A DNA stretch of 64,000 nt, taken from Spirochaeta africana DSM 8902 (GTDB taxonomy: Bacteria > Spirochaetota > Spirochaetia > DSM-27196 > DSM-8902). Where the stretch lies: contig NC_017098.1 in assembly GCF_000242595.2 (NCBI RefSeq), positions 1,922,001-1,986,000 on the forward strand, in the 5' to 3' direction. The position numbers and the translations under genes are program-made. Under the pieces are notes generated by a model that searched no databases, was not told where the DNA came from, and was given only the letters and a program-made list of their open reading frames with translations. The stretch's first letter is position 1; each line of letters begins with the position of its first letter. This document shows positions 33,844-42,506 of this stretch, piece after piece.

Positions 33844-34288
33844 TCGGCGCAATCCTGGTTGCCAGCTTCTCCAGCCAGATGCGATCATGCTGGGTAAACG
33901 GGCTGTGCTGATGTGAGTCGATATCGATCTGACCGACAACCCGGTTGTGGTGAAAAACCGGCACCACAATCTCGGACTGTACATGCAGACTGCAGCTCAG
34001 GTAATTCTGCTCCTGCGAAACATCCTGAACCACCATTGTCTCGCCTCTCTCTGCAGTCTGTCCGCACACCCCCTGTCCGAACGGAATGCGGGTATGATTG
34101 GTAGGGGCTCCCGAATACGGGCCCAGATGCAGGGTTCTGGCAGCGGTATCGGCAACATAGATCCCTACCCAGTCGTAGTGAGCTACCTCATGTTTGAGCA
34201 GCGCACACAGCTCCTGGATCGTCTCATGCTCGGCCATACCTGCATGCAGAACATCCTCTACCTTCAGCATCAACTCATCGGAAACCAT
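33794..34288 (-). CDS. GAF-domain protein, free-methionine-sulfoxide-reductase-like (fRMsr)
   Basis: Single GAF domain of 164 residues. The segment [20 protein letters not shown] and the later SEIVVPV match fRMsr enzymes, which reduce free methionine-(R)-sulfoxide. Two of the three conserved cysteines are present (GVCG and NYLSCS). The first, just before the RIP strand, is replaced in [10 protein letters not shown]. It could therefore be a reductase with altered recycling or only a ligand-binding GAF protein. AGGG precedes the ATG. The 3' end overlaps the AEC gene tail by 50 bases on the opposite strand. Confidence 0.82.
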   Translation of the reverse strand: MVSDELMLKVEDVLHAGMAEHETIQELCALLKHEVAHYDWVGIYVADTAARTLHLGPYSGAPTNHTRIPFGQGVCGQTAERGETMVVQDVSQEQNYLSCSLHVQSEIVVPVFHHNRVVGQIDIDSHQHSPFTQHDRIWLEKLATRIAPIIARLQEAAANAAETA

Positions 34289-34323
34289 TCTTTTTCCCTG
34301 TCCCTTCCGCAGCGCTGGCCTGG

Positions 34324-34352
34324 TTGTCCTTGCCAGGCGGCTGCGTTACAAT
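34324..34352 (+). promoter_or_regulatory. dapL promoter
   Basis: TTGTCC (34324-34329), 17-base spacer, TACAAT (34347-34352, 5 of 6). The -10 ends 10 bases before the ATG, so the leader would be only about 4 bases. Confidence 0.55.
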
Positions 34353-34362
34353 AGCGGGTATT

Positions 34363-35589
34363 ATGATCAAGATAAACTCCAACTATCGCAAACTGCAGTC
34401 GTCATATCTGTTCGTCGAGATCGCCAAGCGTGTTGCTGCCTTTCAGGAAGCCAACCCCGCCACAGATATCATCAAGCTCGGCATCGGGGATGTTACCCGC
34501 GCACTGCCGCCAAGCATTGTATCAGCCTTTGAGGCCGGTGTGCAAGAAATGGGGCAGGATGAGAGCTTTCGCGGCTACGGTCCGGAACAGGGATATGCCT
34601 TTCTGCGCGAGGCCATTGCCGAAAACGACTACCAGTCGCGTAGCGCCCAGATATCCGCCGACGAGATCTTCGTAAGCGACGGGGCCAAATGTGACACCGG
34701 GAATATCCTCGAAATATTTGATCATGACATCAGAATCGCGGTTCCGGATCCGGTCTATCCGGTCTACGTCGACACCAGTGTCATGAGCGGGCGGACCGGC
34801 ACCATGCAGGATGGCCGCTATCAGGGGCTTACCTATCTGGAGGGATCACCGGAGAACGGCTACGTGCCTATGCCGACCCCCGATCTGCGTGCCGACATTA
34901 TTTTCCTGTGCTTTCCGAACAATCCGACCGGTGCAGTGGCCACCAGGGAACAGCTTGCTGCCTGGGTTGACCATGCTCACAAGACCGGCGCCATCATCCT
35001 GTTTGATGCAGCTTACGAGGCCTTTATCCGCAATCCCGACATCCCGCATTCGATCTACGAGATCCCGGGCGCACGCGATGTTGCCATCGAGTTCCGCAGC
35101 TTTTCCAAGACAGCCGGGTTTACCGGAACCCGCTGCGCCTTTACTGTAGTGCCGAGCTCACTGCAGGGGGTTGATGCGGAAGGCAATACCGTGCCGCTGT
35201 GGGAACTCTGGAACCGGCGTCAATCGACCAAATTCAACGGGGTATCATACCCGGTACAGAAAGCAGCCGCTGCGGTGTATACCGAAGCCGGTCAGCGCGA
35301 GGTTCGTGCTCAGATCGACTACTATCTGGAAAATGCGGCCATCATTCGCAGCACCCTGCAGGATGCCGGCTACAGCGTTACCGGCGGCACCGATTCTCCC
35401 TACATCTGGACTACCGTCGCCGGCGACAGCTGGGACTTTTTTGACCGTCTGCTGAACGAAGCCGGCGTGGTCTGCACACCGGGAACCGGATTTGGCAAAG
35501 CCGGCAGCGGCTGTGTGCGCATCAGCGCCTTTAACCACCGGGAAAAGGTGGAAGAGGCTATGCGCCGCATACGGCCAGTTCTGGGCTGA
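34363..35589 (+). CDS. dapL: LL-diaminopimelate aminotransferase
   Basis: PLP-dependent enzyme that converts tetrahydrodipicolinate directly to LL-diaminopimelate, bypassing the succinyl or acetyl branch of lysine synthesis; 408 residues. The chain has [20 protein letters not shown] at the start, [25 protein letters not shown] and the PLP lysine in [13 protein letters not shown], all DapL-type rather than general aspartate aminotransferase. The start is ATG at 34363; longer readings are out of family. Together with murE it bears on which diamino acid enters the wall. A strong terminator follows. Confidence 0.93.
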   Translation: MIKINSNYRKLQSSYLFVEIAKRVAAFQEANPATDIIKLGIGDVTRALPPSIVSAFEAGVQEMGQDESFRGYGPEQGYAFLREAIAENDYQSRSAQISADEIFVSDGAKCDTGNILEIFDHDIRIAVPDPVYPVYVDTSVMSGRTGTMQDGRYQGLTYLEGSPENGYVPMPTPDLRADIIFLCFPNNPTGAVATREQLAAWVDHAHKTGAIILFDAAYEAFIRNPDIPHSIYEIPGARDVAIEFRSFSKTAGFTGTRCAFTVVPSSLQGVDAEGNTVPLWELWNRRQSTKFNGVSYPVQKAAAAVYTEAGQREVRAQIDYYLENAAIIRSTLQDAGYSVTGGTDSPYIWTTVAGDSWDFFDRLLNEAGVVCTPGTGFGKAGSGCVRISAFNHREKVEEAMRRIRPVLG

Positions 35590-35655
35590 TCGATCCCGTG
35601 CCGGGCTGAACGTACGTAGCGTACACACCTGCCCCTGGTCACCCGCATATATGCG

Positions 35656-35688
35656 AAAGGCTGTCTGGCGGATGCCGGACAGCCTTTT
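35656..35688 (+). terminator. Terminator after dapL
   Basis: AGGCTGTC (35658-35665) pairs with GACAGCCT (35678-35685), with a further inner GGC/GCC pairing, followed by TTTT. A perfect 12-base palindrome, CGCATATATGCG at 35644-35655, lies directly before it. Confidence 0.8.
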
Positions 35689-35750
35689 CTGGTATGCCTA
35701 TCGTCCCGTCTGGTACACCTACCGTTCCGTCTGGCACACCTATCGTCCCG
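35688..35750. repeat. Three tandem 21-bp repeats
   Basis: Units at 35688-35708, 35709-35729 and 35730-35750, each beginning TCTGG and ending CCG, with few differences between them. In one plus-strand frame they would encode a heptad (FWYAYRP, VWYTYRS, VWHTYRP), but that frame has no credible start. They lie between the dapL terminator and the convergent cNMP-binding gene, ending 10 bases before its stop codon. Confidence 0.88.
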
Positions 35751-35760
35751 GTGAGGGCTT

Positions 35761-36261
35761 TCAGCTGCCCTGAACCTCTTCAACCAGGGCGTCGAATATG
35801 GAGAGCATATCCTCGGTAGTCTTCCGCAATCGCGCCGCGATGATTCTGGCAATCGCCCTGGTGACCGGCAGCCCGATCTCCGGGTGTGCGTTACCCAAAG
35901 CGAGGAAATCCTTTTTCTCGATTACCAGGAACTCTGCATCGCTGGTGGTAACAACCGTCGCAGAACGCCGGTCGTCATCGATCAAAGCAAGCTCCCCGAA
36001 GAATACATTATCGCCAGCGTCAAGCTGAACCACGGTATATTCATCACCCGCTCGGGTATGCTTGTGTATTTCTACCGACCCGGCATTCATGATGTACAGC
36101 GAGGTCCCGACCTCACCCTCTTTGATTACCCGTTTGCCGGCAGCGGTACGGTTGATGGAACAAATGCGTGCGATTGACTCCAGAGCAGCCGGGTTATCCT
36201 TGAGCTCTCCAAACAAGGTGATGCTTTGCAATCGCTGAATTGTCGACTCACGGGATTTCAT
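35761..36261 (-). CDS. Stand-alone cyclic-nucleotide-binding domain protein
   Basis: Cytosolic protein of 166 residues consisting of one CNBD. The phosphate-binding cassette FFGELALIDDDRRSATV keeps the Glu and Arg that contact the cyclic phosphate and ribose, so binding of cAMP or cGMP is plausible. No HTH follows, unlike in CRP; the tail is helical (PVTRAIARIIAARLRKTTED). Its ATG overlaps the stop of the K+ channel gene (ATGA), making it the last gene of a four-gene operon. A natural reading is that it acts as a separate ligand-sensing subunit for that channel; this is inference. Confidence 0.92.
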   Translation of the reverse strand: MKSRESTIQRLQSITLFGELKDNPAALESIARICSINRTAAGKRVIKEGEVGTSLYIMNAGSVEIHKHTRAGDEYTVVQLDAGDNVFFGELALIDDDRRSATVVTTSDAEFLVIEKKDFLALGNAHPEIGLPVTRAIARIIAARLRKTTEDMLSIFDALVEEVQGS

Positions 36262-37463
36262 GCACCCTCCCTGACAGGGTTTGAACGCTCCAGGACGATC
36301 GCTGCAGAATAACGAGGTACCACGGTATCATCCGCCGGCAGCAGCATCGGTTTGTTGGCCTCGAGCCCTTTGACCCCCTGAATGTTGGCCACCAGTCTTG
36401 AGATATCGGAGGTCTTCTGAGCTTCCTTGAGCGCCTCGATCTTCATGCGGGTTTGGGTACCGGTGTTCTGCAGCAGCCCCAGAATCATGATGCTCTTGTT
36501 GTCTGCAGAGGCCGCCGCAGTGATATCGGCACACAGCCGGGCATAGCTTTGACCGATCAAACGCTCCGGCACCGGGAGTGTTTTCAGGACTGCATCCGAC
36601 TGGCGTTGACTGATCAGATCATACACGATGTGACTCATCCCGTTGGTCGACGAGGTTGAGGCAATCAGTTGGCGGGAAAAATCCTGACTGAACACGATTT
36701 CATCGCACTGGGCATGACGAAGATAACTCTCGAATTTTCTGTCGAGGATTTCTGCAATTACATAGGTTTCCCGGGACATTGCCTTGCAGGTGAGAACGGT
36801 CATAACTGTTTTTGAGTCGACCTCCGACACCGCACTGCTTTCAAGTGTGTCGGCCAGTACCATCACCTTGGCAGAGCCGCCAATATTGGCCCGCTGCAGC
36901 ACCGGCTCTGCAAAATAATCGCCTTTTACGAACTTGAGCCCGTTCAGCCGGGAGGACTCCTTGAGCTGATCCACCAGCTGTGGATCAACATTGCTGACCA
37001 GTACCAGTTGATCACTGTGCAAACCGGGATTTGCTCGCAGAATTCCATTCAGAATATCCTGCATGTCATGCTTCCAACCGCATATTACCAGGTGATTGCG
37101 CAATCTTTGATAATCCAATAGCCCCCTCCTCGCGCGGGAATTCTGCTCTACCAGCCATGAGGTTATCCCTGCAGACAATAACCCGGCGCCAGCTATCCCG
37201 AAGAACACCACCAGCACTGCCAGTATTCTGCCACCCGTGGTTATTGGCACCATGTCGCCATAGCCAGTGGTAGAGAATGTAATGATCATCCACCAGAAAC
37301 CATCCACCAGATGGTAAAAATCGCTGTTATAGCGATACTCGAACAGATAGACCGCAACAGCGGCGGCACAGAAAAACGCCACCAGCAAAAGACTTACCCG
37401 GATAATTCGACTGTCCCGATAGCGATATACCATTTTCCTTAGCATCCGGCGCAATCCTTCCAT
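36258..37463 (-). CDS. Two-helix potassium channel with RCK (TrkA-N) domain
   Basis: Inner-membrane K+ channel of 401 residues. Helices at about 24-41 and 79-104 flank the pore with selectivity filter TTGYGD at residues 65-70. A cytosolic RCK domain follows from about 118 (HLVICGWKHDMQDILNGIL, VLVSNVDPQLVDQL, KVMVLADTLESSAVSEVDSK). The nucleotide loop is GWKHD rather than GxGxxG, so the ligand may differ from NAD. It starts four bases after the hybrid kinase stop with GGGGG upstream, and its stop overlaps the cNMP-binding gene. Confidence 0.94.
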   Translation of the reverse strand: MEGLRRMLRKMVYRYRDSRIIRVSLLLVAFFCAAAVAVYLFEYRYNSDFYHLVDGFWWMIITFSTTGYGDMVPITTGGRILAVLVVFFGIAGAGLLSAGITSWLVEQNSRARRGLLDYQRLRNHLVICGWKHDMQDILNGILRANPGLHSDQLVLVSNVDPQLVDQLKESSRLNGLKFVKGDYFAEPVLQRANIGGSAKVMVLADTLESSAVSEVDSKTVMTVLTCKAMSRETYVIAEILDRKFESYLRHAQCDEIVFSQDFSRQLIASTSSTNGMSHIVYDLISQRQSDAVLKTLPVPERLIGQSYARLCADITAAASADNKSIMILGLLQNTGTQTRMKIEALKEAQKTSDISRLVANIQGVKGLEANKPMLLPADDTVVPRYSAAIVLERSNPVREGA

Positions 37464-37467
37464 CCAG

Positions 37468-39846
37468 TTAATCCCCCGGACTGCCAGGCACCGCGGAGGC
37501 CTCGCGCGAGAAGCGTTCGAACTCCCGCTGCATCAGCTTGAGATGCTGCAATGCGGCACCGCGCTGCTCATCCATGCAGGCCTGCTCTACCAGTCCGGCA
37601 GCAGATGCCAGCGGTGCAGCCTCAAGGTGGGCCGCGCCGCCCTTGATGCCGTGTGCAAGTATGCGAGCAGTATCATAGTCGCCGCCACGCACAGCGTCCT
37701 CTATCTCCTGCAGCTGACGACCGCCGCGTTCCAGAAAGGACCCCAGCACTCGCTGCAGCACATCCTGTTTACCAAGAAAGGTTTCCAGCGCATCATGATA
37801 CCGGAAAGCATCGGTACTGTCCGGTGTATCATGTGCATCTCCGGGCTCACCAACTTGCCCAACCTGCCCCGCCTGTTCCGCCATATAGCGTCGCAGCAGC
37901 GGATACACATCCCGGGATTTGAACGGCTTGGGCAGGTAGTCGTTCATTCCTGCCTGACGGCATTTTTCCCGTTCACCCTGCAGGGCATTGGCGGTGACCC
38001 CGACAATCGGCACATCGGGGTCTGCGGCACGAATCCGTCGAGCCGCATTATAGCCATTCATTACCGGCATCTGCACATCCATAAACACCATTGCAAACTG
38101 CCGCGGCCTGAACATCTCCACCGCATCACGCCCGTTACTGGCGGTAACAACCTGCAGACCGCAGTGCTCGAGAATGGTGCGAAACAGCTCCTGGTTAACC
38201 TCGTGGTCCTCGGCCAGCAACACAACCCCCTGCAGTCGGGGCGGCAGGGACGGATCGACCGCTTCCAGCTCGGCGGCGGTTTCCTCGCTGGCAAGCGCTG
38301 GCAGATCGAGATCCTGCAGCAGCACCGCTTCGAGTTTGCTGTACAGGGTACGAATCCGGATCGGCTTGGTTACGTAGTCATCGAACCATCCCAGTCGCTT
38401 CATCTTGGCATCAGCCCCCAGCTGACCGTTGGGCACCATCAGAATCAAGCGGGTGGCATTGATACGGGTATCGGCGTTGATATCCCCGGCCACCTGCCAG
38501 CCATCCATCCCCGCCAGCAGCAAATCGATCAGTGCAATATCGAACGGCCGTTTTTGACCCGCAGCGGTTTGCAGCGCCTGGATTGCGCTGTGGCCATCGT
38601 CGACCCATTGTGCATCAAGTCCCCATTCCTCGAGCCGTGCAACCACGGCCCTCCCCGCCGTCCGGTCGTTGTCGACAACCAGGGCACGCTTCCCTTCCAG
38701 TTCACTGAACGGGACGCTCGCAGGTGAGTCGCCAGCAACAACCCCGGCAAACGGCACCTCGATCCAGAATACCGATCCATCACCGCTGCGACTGCGCACC
38801 CCGATGCGCCCCTTCATCATGCGGACCAGGCTTTTACTGATCGACAAACCCAGGCCGGTACCACCGAACTTCCGGGTGGTGGAGCTGTCGATCTGGCGAA
38901 ACGCCTGAAACAGATGCGGAAGCTGCTTCTCGGGTATACCGATACCGGTATCCTCGACCTCTATTCGCACCACATCCCTGCGCTCACCAGCGCCGGCCGG
39001 TCGAGCCCGCAGGACGATCATCCCCGACGAGGTGAACTTGAGCGCGTTACTCAAAAAATTTACCACGATCTGTCGCAGCCGCAGGGGATCCCCGCTAACC
39101 ACAATCGGGATACGGCTATCTATATCTATGATCAGCTCCAGTCCCTTCTTGTGTGCCTCAAGGCTGATCATATCAGCGGCATCCTCCAGTACGGTATAGA
39201 GATCGAACTCGATAATCTCCAGACTCAGTTTACCTGCCTCGATCTTGGAAAGGTCAAGAACATCATTTACCAGCGACAGCAGGACATCGGCCGAGAACTG
39301 AATCTGCCCGGCGTACTCGCGTTGCTCCACATCAAGGCTGGTATCCAGGAGCAATTCGGACATCCCCATGATGGTATGGATCGGGGTACGAATCTCGTGG
39401 CTCACATTGGCCAGGAAAGCTGACTTTGTCTTGGTTGCCCGCAGTGCGTCCTCACGTTCGCGAATAAGACGCTGCTCCCCGTGGCGCTTGGTGGTGATGT
39501 CGTCGATAACCGCAAAAACAAACGGGCTGTGATCCTCGGCAGCAATATAGCTGATATCGATCTGCCACCAGCCGTGACTGCTGCCGGTGCGGTACTCGGC
39601 CTCATACTGGAAATGGGGGGTGGCGGTACCGTTGATAACCTCCGTAAAGCGGCTGCAGAAATGCTCTCTGGTGCTTTGGCCGAGGTATTCAAAGAATACC
39701 GACTGCATAATCTCCGACTGGGGACGCTGCAGCATCGTCAAGGCGCTGCGGTTGCAGTACACAATCCGCCCCGAGGTATCCAGGATCATCATGCCGTGCG
39801 GGAGATGTTCGAAAATCAGCTGAAACTGCCGACCAAAGCTGCTCAT
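37468..39846 (-). CDS. Hybrid sensor kinase: PAS, HisKA, HATPase, two receivers, HPt
   Basis: Soluble phosphorelay kinase of about 792 residues without membrane segments. PAS domain 1-120, phosphoacceptor H150 in FLANVSHEIRTPIHTIMG, ATPase domain to about 375 (DTGIGIPE, GTGLGLSI), a first receiver around 390-515 (ALIDLLLAGMDG), a second around 545-665 (LAEDHEVNQELF, FMDVQMPVMNG) and a C-terminal HPt domain with His in LAHGIKGGAAHLE. The relay His-Asp-His can thus run within one chain. ATG at 39844-39846 is chosen, with GAGG overlapping the stop of the upstream double-receiver gene. Four bases separate it from the K+ channel gene. Confidence 0.94.
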   Translation of the reverse strand: MSSFGRQFQLIFEHLPHGMMILDTSGRIVYCNRSALTMLQRPQSEIMQSVFFEYLGQSTREHFCSRFTEVINGTATPHFQYEAEYRTGSSHGWWQIDISYIAAEDHSPFVFAVIDDITTKRHGEQRLIREREDALRATKTKSAFLANVSHEIRTPIHTIMGMSELLLDTSLDVEQREYAGQIQFSADVLLSLVNDVLDLSKIEAGKLSLEIIEFDLYTVLEDAADMISLEAHKKGLELIIDIDSRIPIVVSGDPLRLRQIVVNFLSNALKFTSSGMIVLRARPAGAGERRDVVRIEVEDTGIGIPEKQLPHLFQAFRQIDSSTTRKFGGTGLGLSISKSLVRMMKGRIGVRSRSGDGSVFWIEVPFAGVVAGDSPASVPFSELEGKRALVVDNDRTAGRAVVARLEEWGLDAQWVDDGHSAIQALQTAAGQKRPFDIALIDLLLAGMDGWQVAGDINADTRINATRLILMVPNGQLGADAKMKRLGWFDDYVTKPIRIRTLYSKLEAVLLQDLDLPALASEETAAELEAVDPSLPPRLQGVVLLAEDHEVNQELFRTILEHCGLQVVTASNGRDAVEMFRPRQFAMVFMDVQMPVMNGYNAARRIRAADPDVPIVGVTANALQGEREKCRQAGMNDYLPKPFKSRDVYPLLRRYMAEQAGQVGQVGEPGDAHDTPDSTDAFRYHDALETFLGKQDVLQRVLGSFLERGGRQLQEIEDAVRGGDYDTARILAHGIKGGAAHLEAAPLASAAGLVEQACMDEQRGAALQHLKLMQREFERFSREASAVPGSPGD

Positions 39847-39853
39847 GAAAACC

Positions 39854-41092
39854 TCATGAAAAATCGATATGCAGCACCTCGACAGCCTTGGCACGCAGCT
39901 GCTGGGGCTTCAGAGGCTTGATGAGGTAACTCTTTACCCCGTTTTGCAGGGCCGTAACCACGGCATCCTTGCGAGACACCGCCGAAAACACGATAATTGG
40001 CGGCAACTCGCTGGCCTGAAACCTGCTATGCAGGTTCTTGAGAACCCGGAACCCGTCCATCTCCGGCATCATGAGATCAAGAAATACCAGATCAAAATCG
40101 GTGACAGTGCTGTGTTCAATAAACTGGCGTCCATTGGCAAAGACATTTACCCGGGATCCGACCTCCTCAAAGGTAGTTTTGGTCAGTTCCTGGATCACCG
40201 GATCATCATCCACCACCGCGATAGAGGCATCCTTAAGAATGTCCTCGTTGATGGTCTGACCGGCCTTCTCGGTAGAGAAGCGCATATTGATGGACCCATC
40301 ACCCTTTACACCACGGCTTTTCTGCAGAAAGGATTCACCATCGGTCTGTTTGCTTTGCAATAGCGGCATGGCCTCTGCCAGGTTGCCAGCGGTTTTAATC
40401 TCCTGGAAATCGGGTTTTTCTCGCAGCATTTTGACTACAAACGGGGCCTGAGTGAGCATTACCATATTGCGAGGCTTGGCCCCTGCGGCCTCCATTACCG
40501 TCTCTATCAGGGTTCTGAGCTTGATAGAGTCGGCGGAGGTAATATCCACGCCGCTCAGCATGATCAACACCCGCGGGCTGGTGAGCCGATACAGTTCGAT
40601 CAGCTCACCGATCTTGAACTGCATCAGATCAATCTTGTCGACATTCAGCCCCAGCGCGACCTCAAGAAACAGCACCCCCTCGTTCACGTGCGCCTCGATA
40701 ACCGATGGGGTATCGTCGACCATGATTGAGAGTTTGAGAAGTCCGCCGACAGCAGTTATAAACTCATCGAGCTTGATGGGTTTAAAGAAAAACTTCTTTA
40801 CCCCGTAGCTGCCTACCTTTACCACATCATCGCGGGCAATCTTGGCGGAGACCATAATTACCGGGGTCTGCGCGGTGTTGGGATCGTCCATTTTTGCTTT
40901 CAACACCTCATCCGCACTCAATCTGCTCAGATAGAAATCCATGATGATCAGATCCGGGTGTTCTGAACGGATTTTCGAGATCGCATCCAGCCCATTGATG
41001 GCCTGAATCACCTGGATATCGAACCGCTCGAGTTTTTGGGTTACAAAGTTGCGGAATGGTTTGGATTGGTCAATCAAAAGTACTTTTTTCAT
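39854..41092 (-). CDS. Double response regulator with central STAS-like region
   Basis: Protein of 412 residues with receivers at both ends. The N-terminal one (1-120) has phospho-acceptor D52 and K104; the acidic pocket is reduced to D8 followed by Gln. The C-terminal one (288-410) is canonical, with VVDDDP, D339 in FLDLMMPEMDG and K392. Between them, 125-245 reads like an anti-sigma-antagonist (STAS) type alpha/beta domain (SPRVLIMLSGVDITSADSIK), a tentative call. There is no DNA-binding or enzymatic output. It is first in the operon with the hybrid kinase, K+ channel and cNMP-binding genes and could receive phosphate from the HPt domain. Confidence 0.88.
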   Translation of the reverse strand: MKKVLLIDQSKPFRNFVTQKLERFDIQVIQAINGLDAISKIRSEHPDLIIMDFYLSRLSADEVLKAKMDDPNTAQTPVIMVSAKIARDDVVKVGSYGVKKFFFKPIKLDEFITAVGGLLKLSIMVDDTPSVIEAHVNEGVLFLEVALGLNVDKIDLMQFKIGELIELYRLTSPRVLIMLSGVDITSADSIKLRTLIETVMEAAGAKPRNMVMLTQAPFVVKMLREKPDFQEIKTAGNLAEAMPLLQSKQTDGESFLQKSRGVKGDGSINMRFSTEKAGQTINEDILKDASIAVVDDDPVIQELTKTTFEEVGSRVNVFANGRQFIEHSTVTDFDLVFLDLMMPEMDGFRVLKNLHSRFQASELPPIIVFSAVSRKDAVVTALQNGVKSYLIKPLKPQQLRAKAVEVLHIDFS

Positions 41093-41129
41093 ATCAAGAA
41101 CGCCCTATTGGCCCCATTATTATGTGTAC

Positions 41130-41159
41130 TTGTTCGCGCTTCGGATTTCAAGCTAATAT
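41130..41159 (+). promoter_or_regulatory. Promoter of the outer-membrane barrel gene
   Basis: TTGTTC (41130-41135), 18-base spacer, TAATAT (41154-41159), ending 7 bases before the ATG at 41167. No Shine-Dalgarno. Confidence 0.55.
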
Positions 41160-41166
41160 GCAAACT

Positions 41167-42390
41167 ATGTCATATTTTTCGTGCTGGAAATATCCCGTCG
41201 TGGTGATGTGTCTGCTGCTGTTCCTCCTGTCCGGCGCGACCGGGCTGCAGGCGGCCGAAGAGCAATCTGTCGGGCAGGCAACCGGGCAGGAGGTTGAGCA
41301 GCAGGATGCCGAACAGGCGGCCAAGAACGACGACACCCCGGATCCACAGCTCCCCCCGCCTTTCGATTATACACTGGACCCCCGCACCTACGGGCTCGAT
41401 GTCGATCTGTACTTCGGGTTCCCCGCGCAGATTACCGGCAGCTGGACACAGCTGTATGCCCGTCTCGGCGCCGGCTGGCAGCGGGAGGGATACCATCGTT
41501 TTTCGGATGGCTCCCTGTTTATAACCGATGACCTCGAAACAGCGCAAACGGCCAACCATCGACGGCTTGAAACCGGGGGCAGAATCGGGATTTTCCAGGG
41601 CATTGGCTGGAACGAGCAGTACCAGGCCCCGCTGTTTTCTGCGTTTGCGCTGATCGGTACAAGCTACGATCGCCATCTGCAGCAGTCCGACTACTCCCCC
41701 TTGATTTTTGCCACCAATTACCCCGACAAAGCTGAAAGCCTGACAACCATGCTGCTGACAGGTGTGGTGTATGACACTGTTGTTCGCCAGGATCGGTCAT
41801 TGACCGGGGATTATCATGAGATATCTGTAGAGTACGGCCCGGCCTGGCTGGGCAACCGGATACTTGGCCGTGCCGAATTCCTGCGACTGCACGCCCGCTC
41901 GGTTCTGCACCGCCCGTTGCTGACCGAGGGGCTGTACCTGGTAAACGGCAGTTATCTGGATCTGCTGTGGGGCGGCTGGCAGGCGGATACAATGGTACCC
42001 ACCAATCAGCGTGCCAGCATTGGCGGTCTGCAGCAGCGCTCCGGACTCGGCGGAACAATTCGCGGGTTCGGTGCGGGCCGCTTCGATGCCGACATCAAGG
42101 CCGCCAACGCCATGGACATGCGCTACCAGTTTCCCCGGCTTTCCCCCCTGCATACCGACATCGGACTGATCGCGTACTGGGACCTGGGATACTATCGTCG
42201 GCTGCGGGATGCACCACCGGATGCAGAGCATACCGCCGGCTGGGTAAGCTCCAACGGGTTTGGCCTGTCGGCTACCCTGAACCGCTCCTGGACCTTTGTG
42301 ATATATACCCATTTCCCCTGGTTTGGCCCCACCGCCTACGAGGACCAGGGAATGGTACCGTTGGCTCTGGACTTCGGTTTTCACCAATAA
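41167..42390 (+). CDS. Predicted outer-membrane beta-barrel protein, Omp85-barrel-like
   Basis: Exported protein of 407 residues. The signal peptide (about 1-29, hydrophobic VVVMCLLLFLLSGATG) is followed by a Glu/Gln-rich linker and then alternating hydrophobic strands with many Tyr, Trp and Gly. GGTIRGFGAGRFDADIKAAN followed by MDMRYQFP resembles the [VI]RG[YF] loop and following strand of Omp85/BamA barrels. The chain ends in LALDFGFHQ, an aromatic-rich last strand. No POTRA domains fit in the short N-terminus. Start chosen from promoter spacing. Its role is unknown; assembly factor, porin or surface protein are all possible. Confidence 0.72.
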   Translation: MSYFSCWKYPVVVMCLLLFLLSGATGLQAAEEQSVGQATGQEVEQQDAEQAAKNDDTPDPQLPPPFDYTLDPRTYGLDVDLYFGFPAQITGSWTQLYARLGAGWQREGYHRFSDGSLFITDDLETAQTANHRRLETGGRIGIFQGIGWNEQYQAPLFSAFALIGTSYDRHLQQSDYSPLIFATNYPDKAESLTTMLLTGVVYDTVVRQDRSLTGDYHEISVEYGPAWLGNRILGRAEFLRLHARSVLHRPLLTEGLYLVNGSYLDLLWGGWQADTMVPTNQRASIGGLQQRSGLGGTIRGFGAGRFDADIKAANAMDMRYQFPRLSPLHTDIGLIAYWDLGYYRRLRDAPPDAEHTAGWVSSNGFGLSATLNRSWTFVIYTHFPWFGPTAYEDQGMVPLALDFGFHQ

Positions 42391-42471
42391 CGGGCACGCA
42401 TGCGGCACGCCGGGCAATCCTGACCGGCTGTCGCCGCGTATTCACGCGGGAAACGTGATTCACGGCCGGAC

Positions 42472-42500
42472 TTCCAACGGCGATGCCGGCTTGCTATACT
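42472..42500 (+). promoter_or_regulatory. Promoter of the phosphohexomutase gene
   Basis: Weak TTCCAA (42472-42477), 17-base spacer, TATACT (42495-42500, 5 of 6) preceded by TGC (extended -10). The -10 ends 6 bases before the ATG at 42507 and there is no Shine-Dalgarno. Confidence 0.58.
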
Positions 42501-42506
42501 GCGCCT

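Noticed and set aside
35492-35773. Plus-strand frame running from dapL through the 21-bp repeats
   Set aside because: It starts inside dapL in another frame and crosses the dapL terminator. The heptad-like tail is a by-product of the 21-bp repeat.
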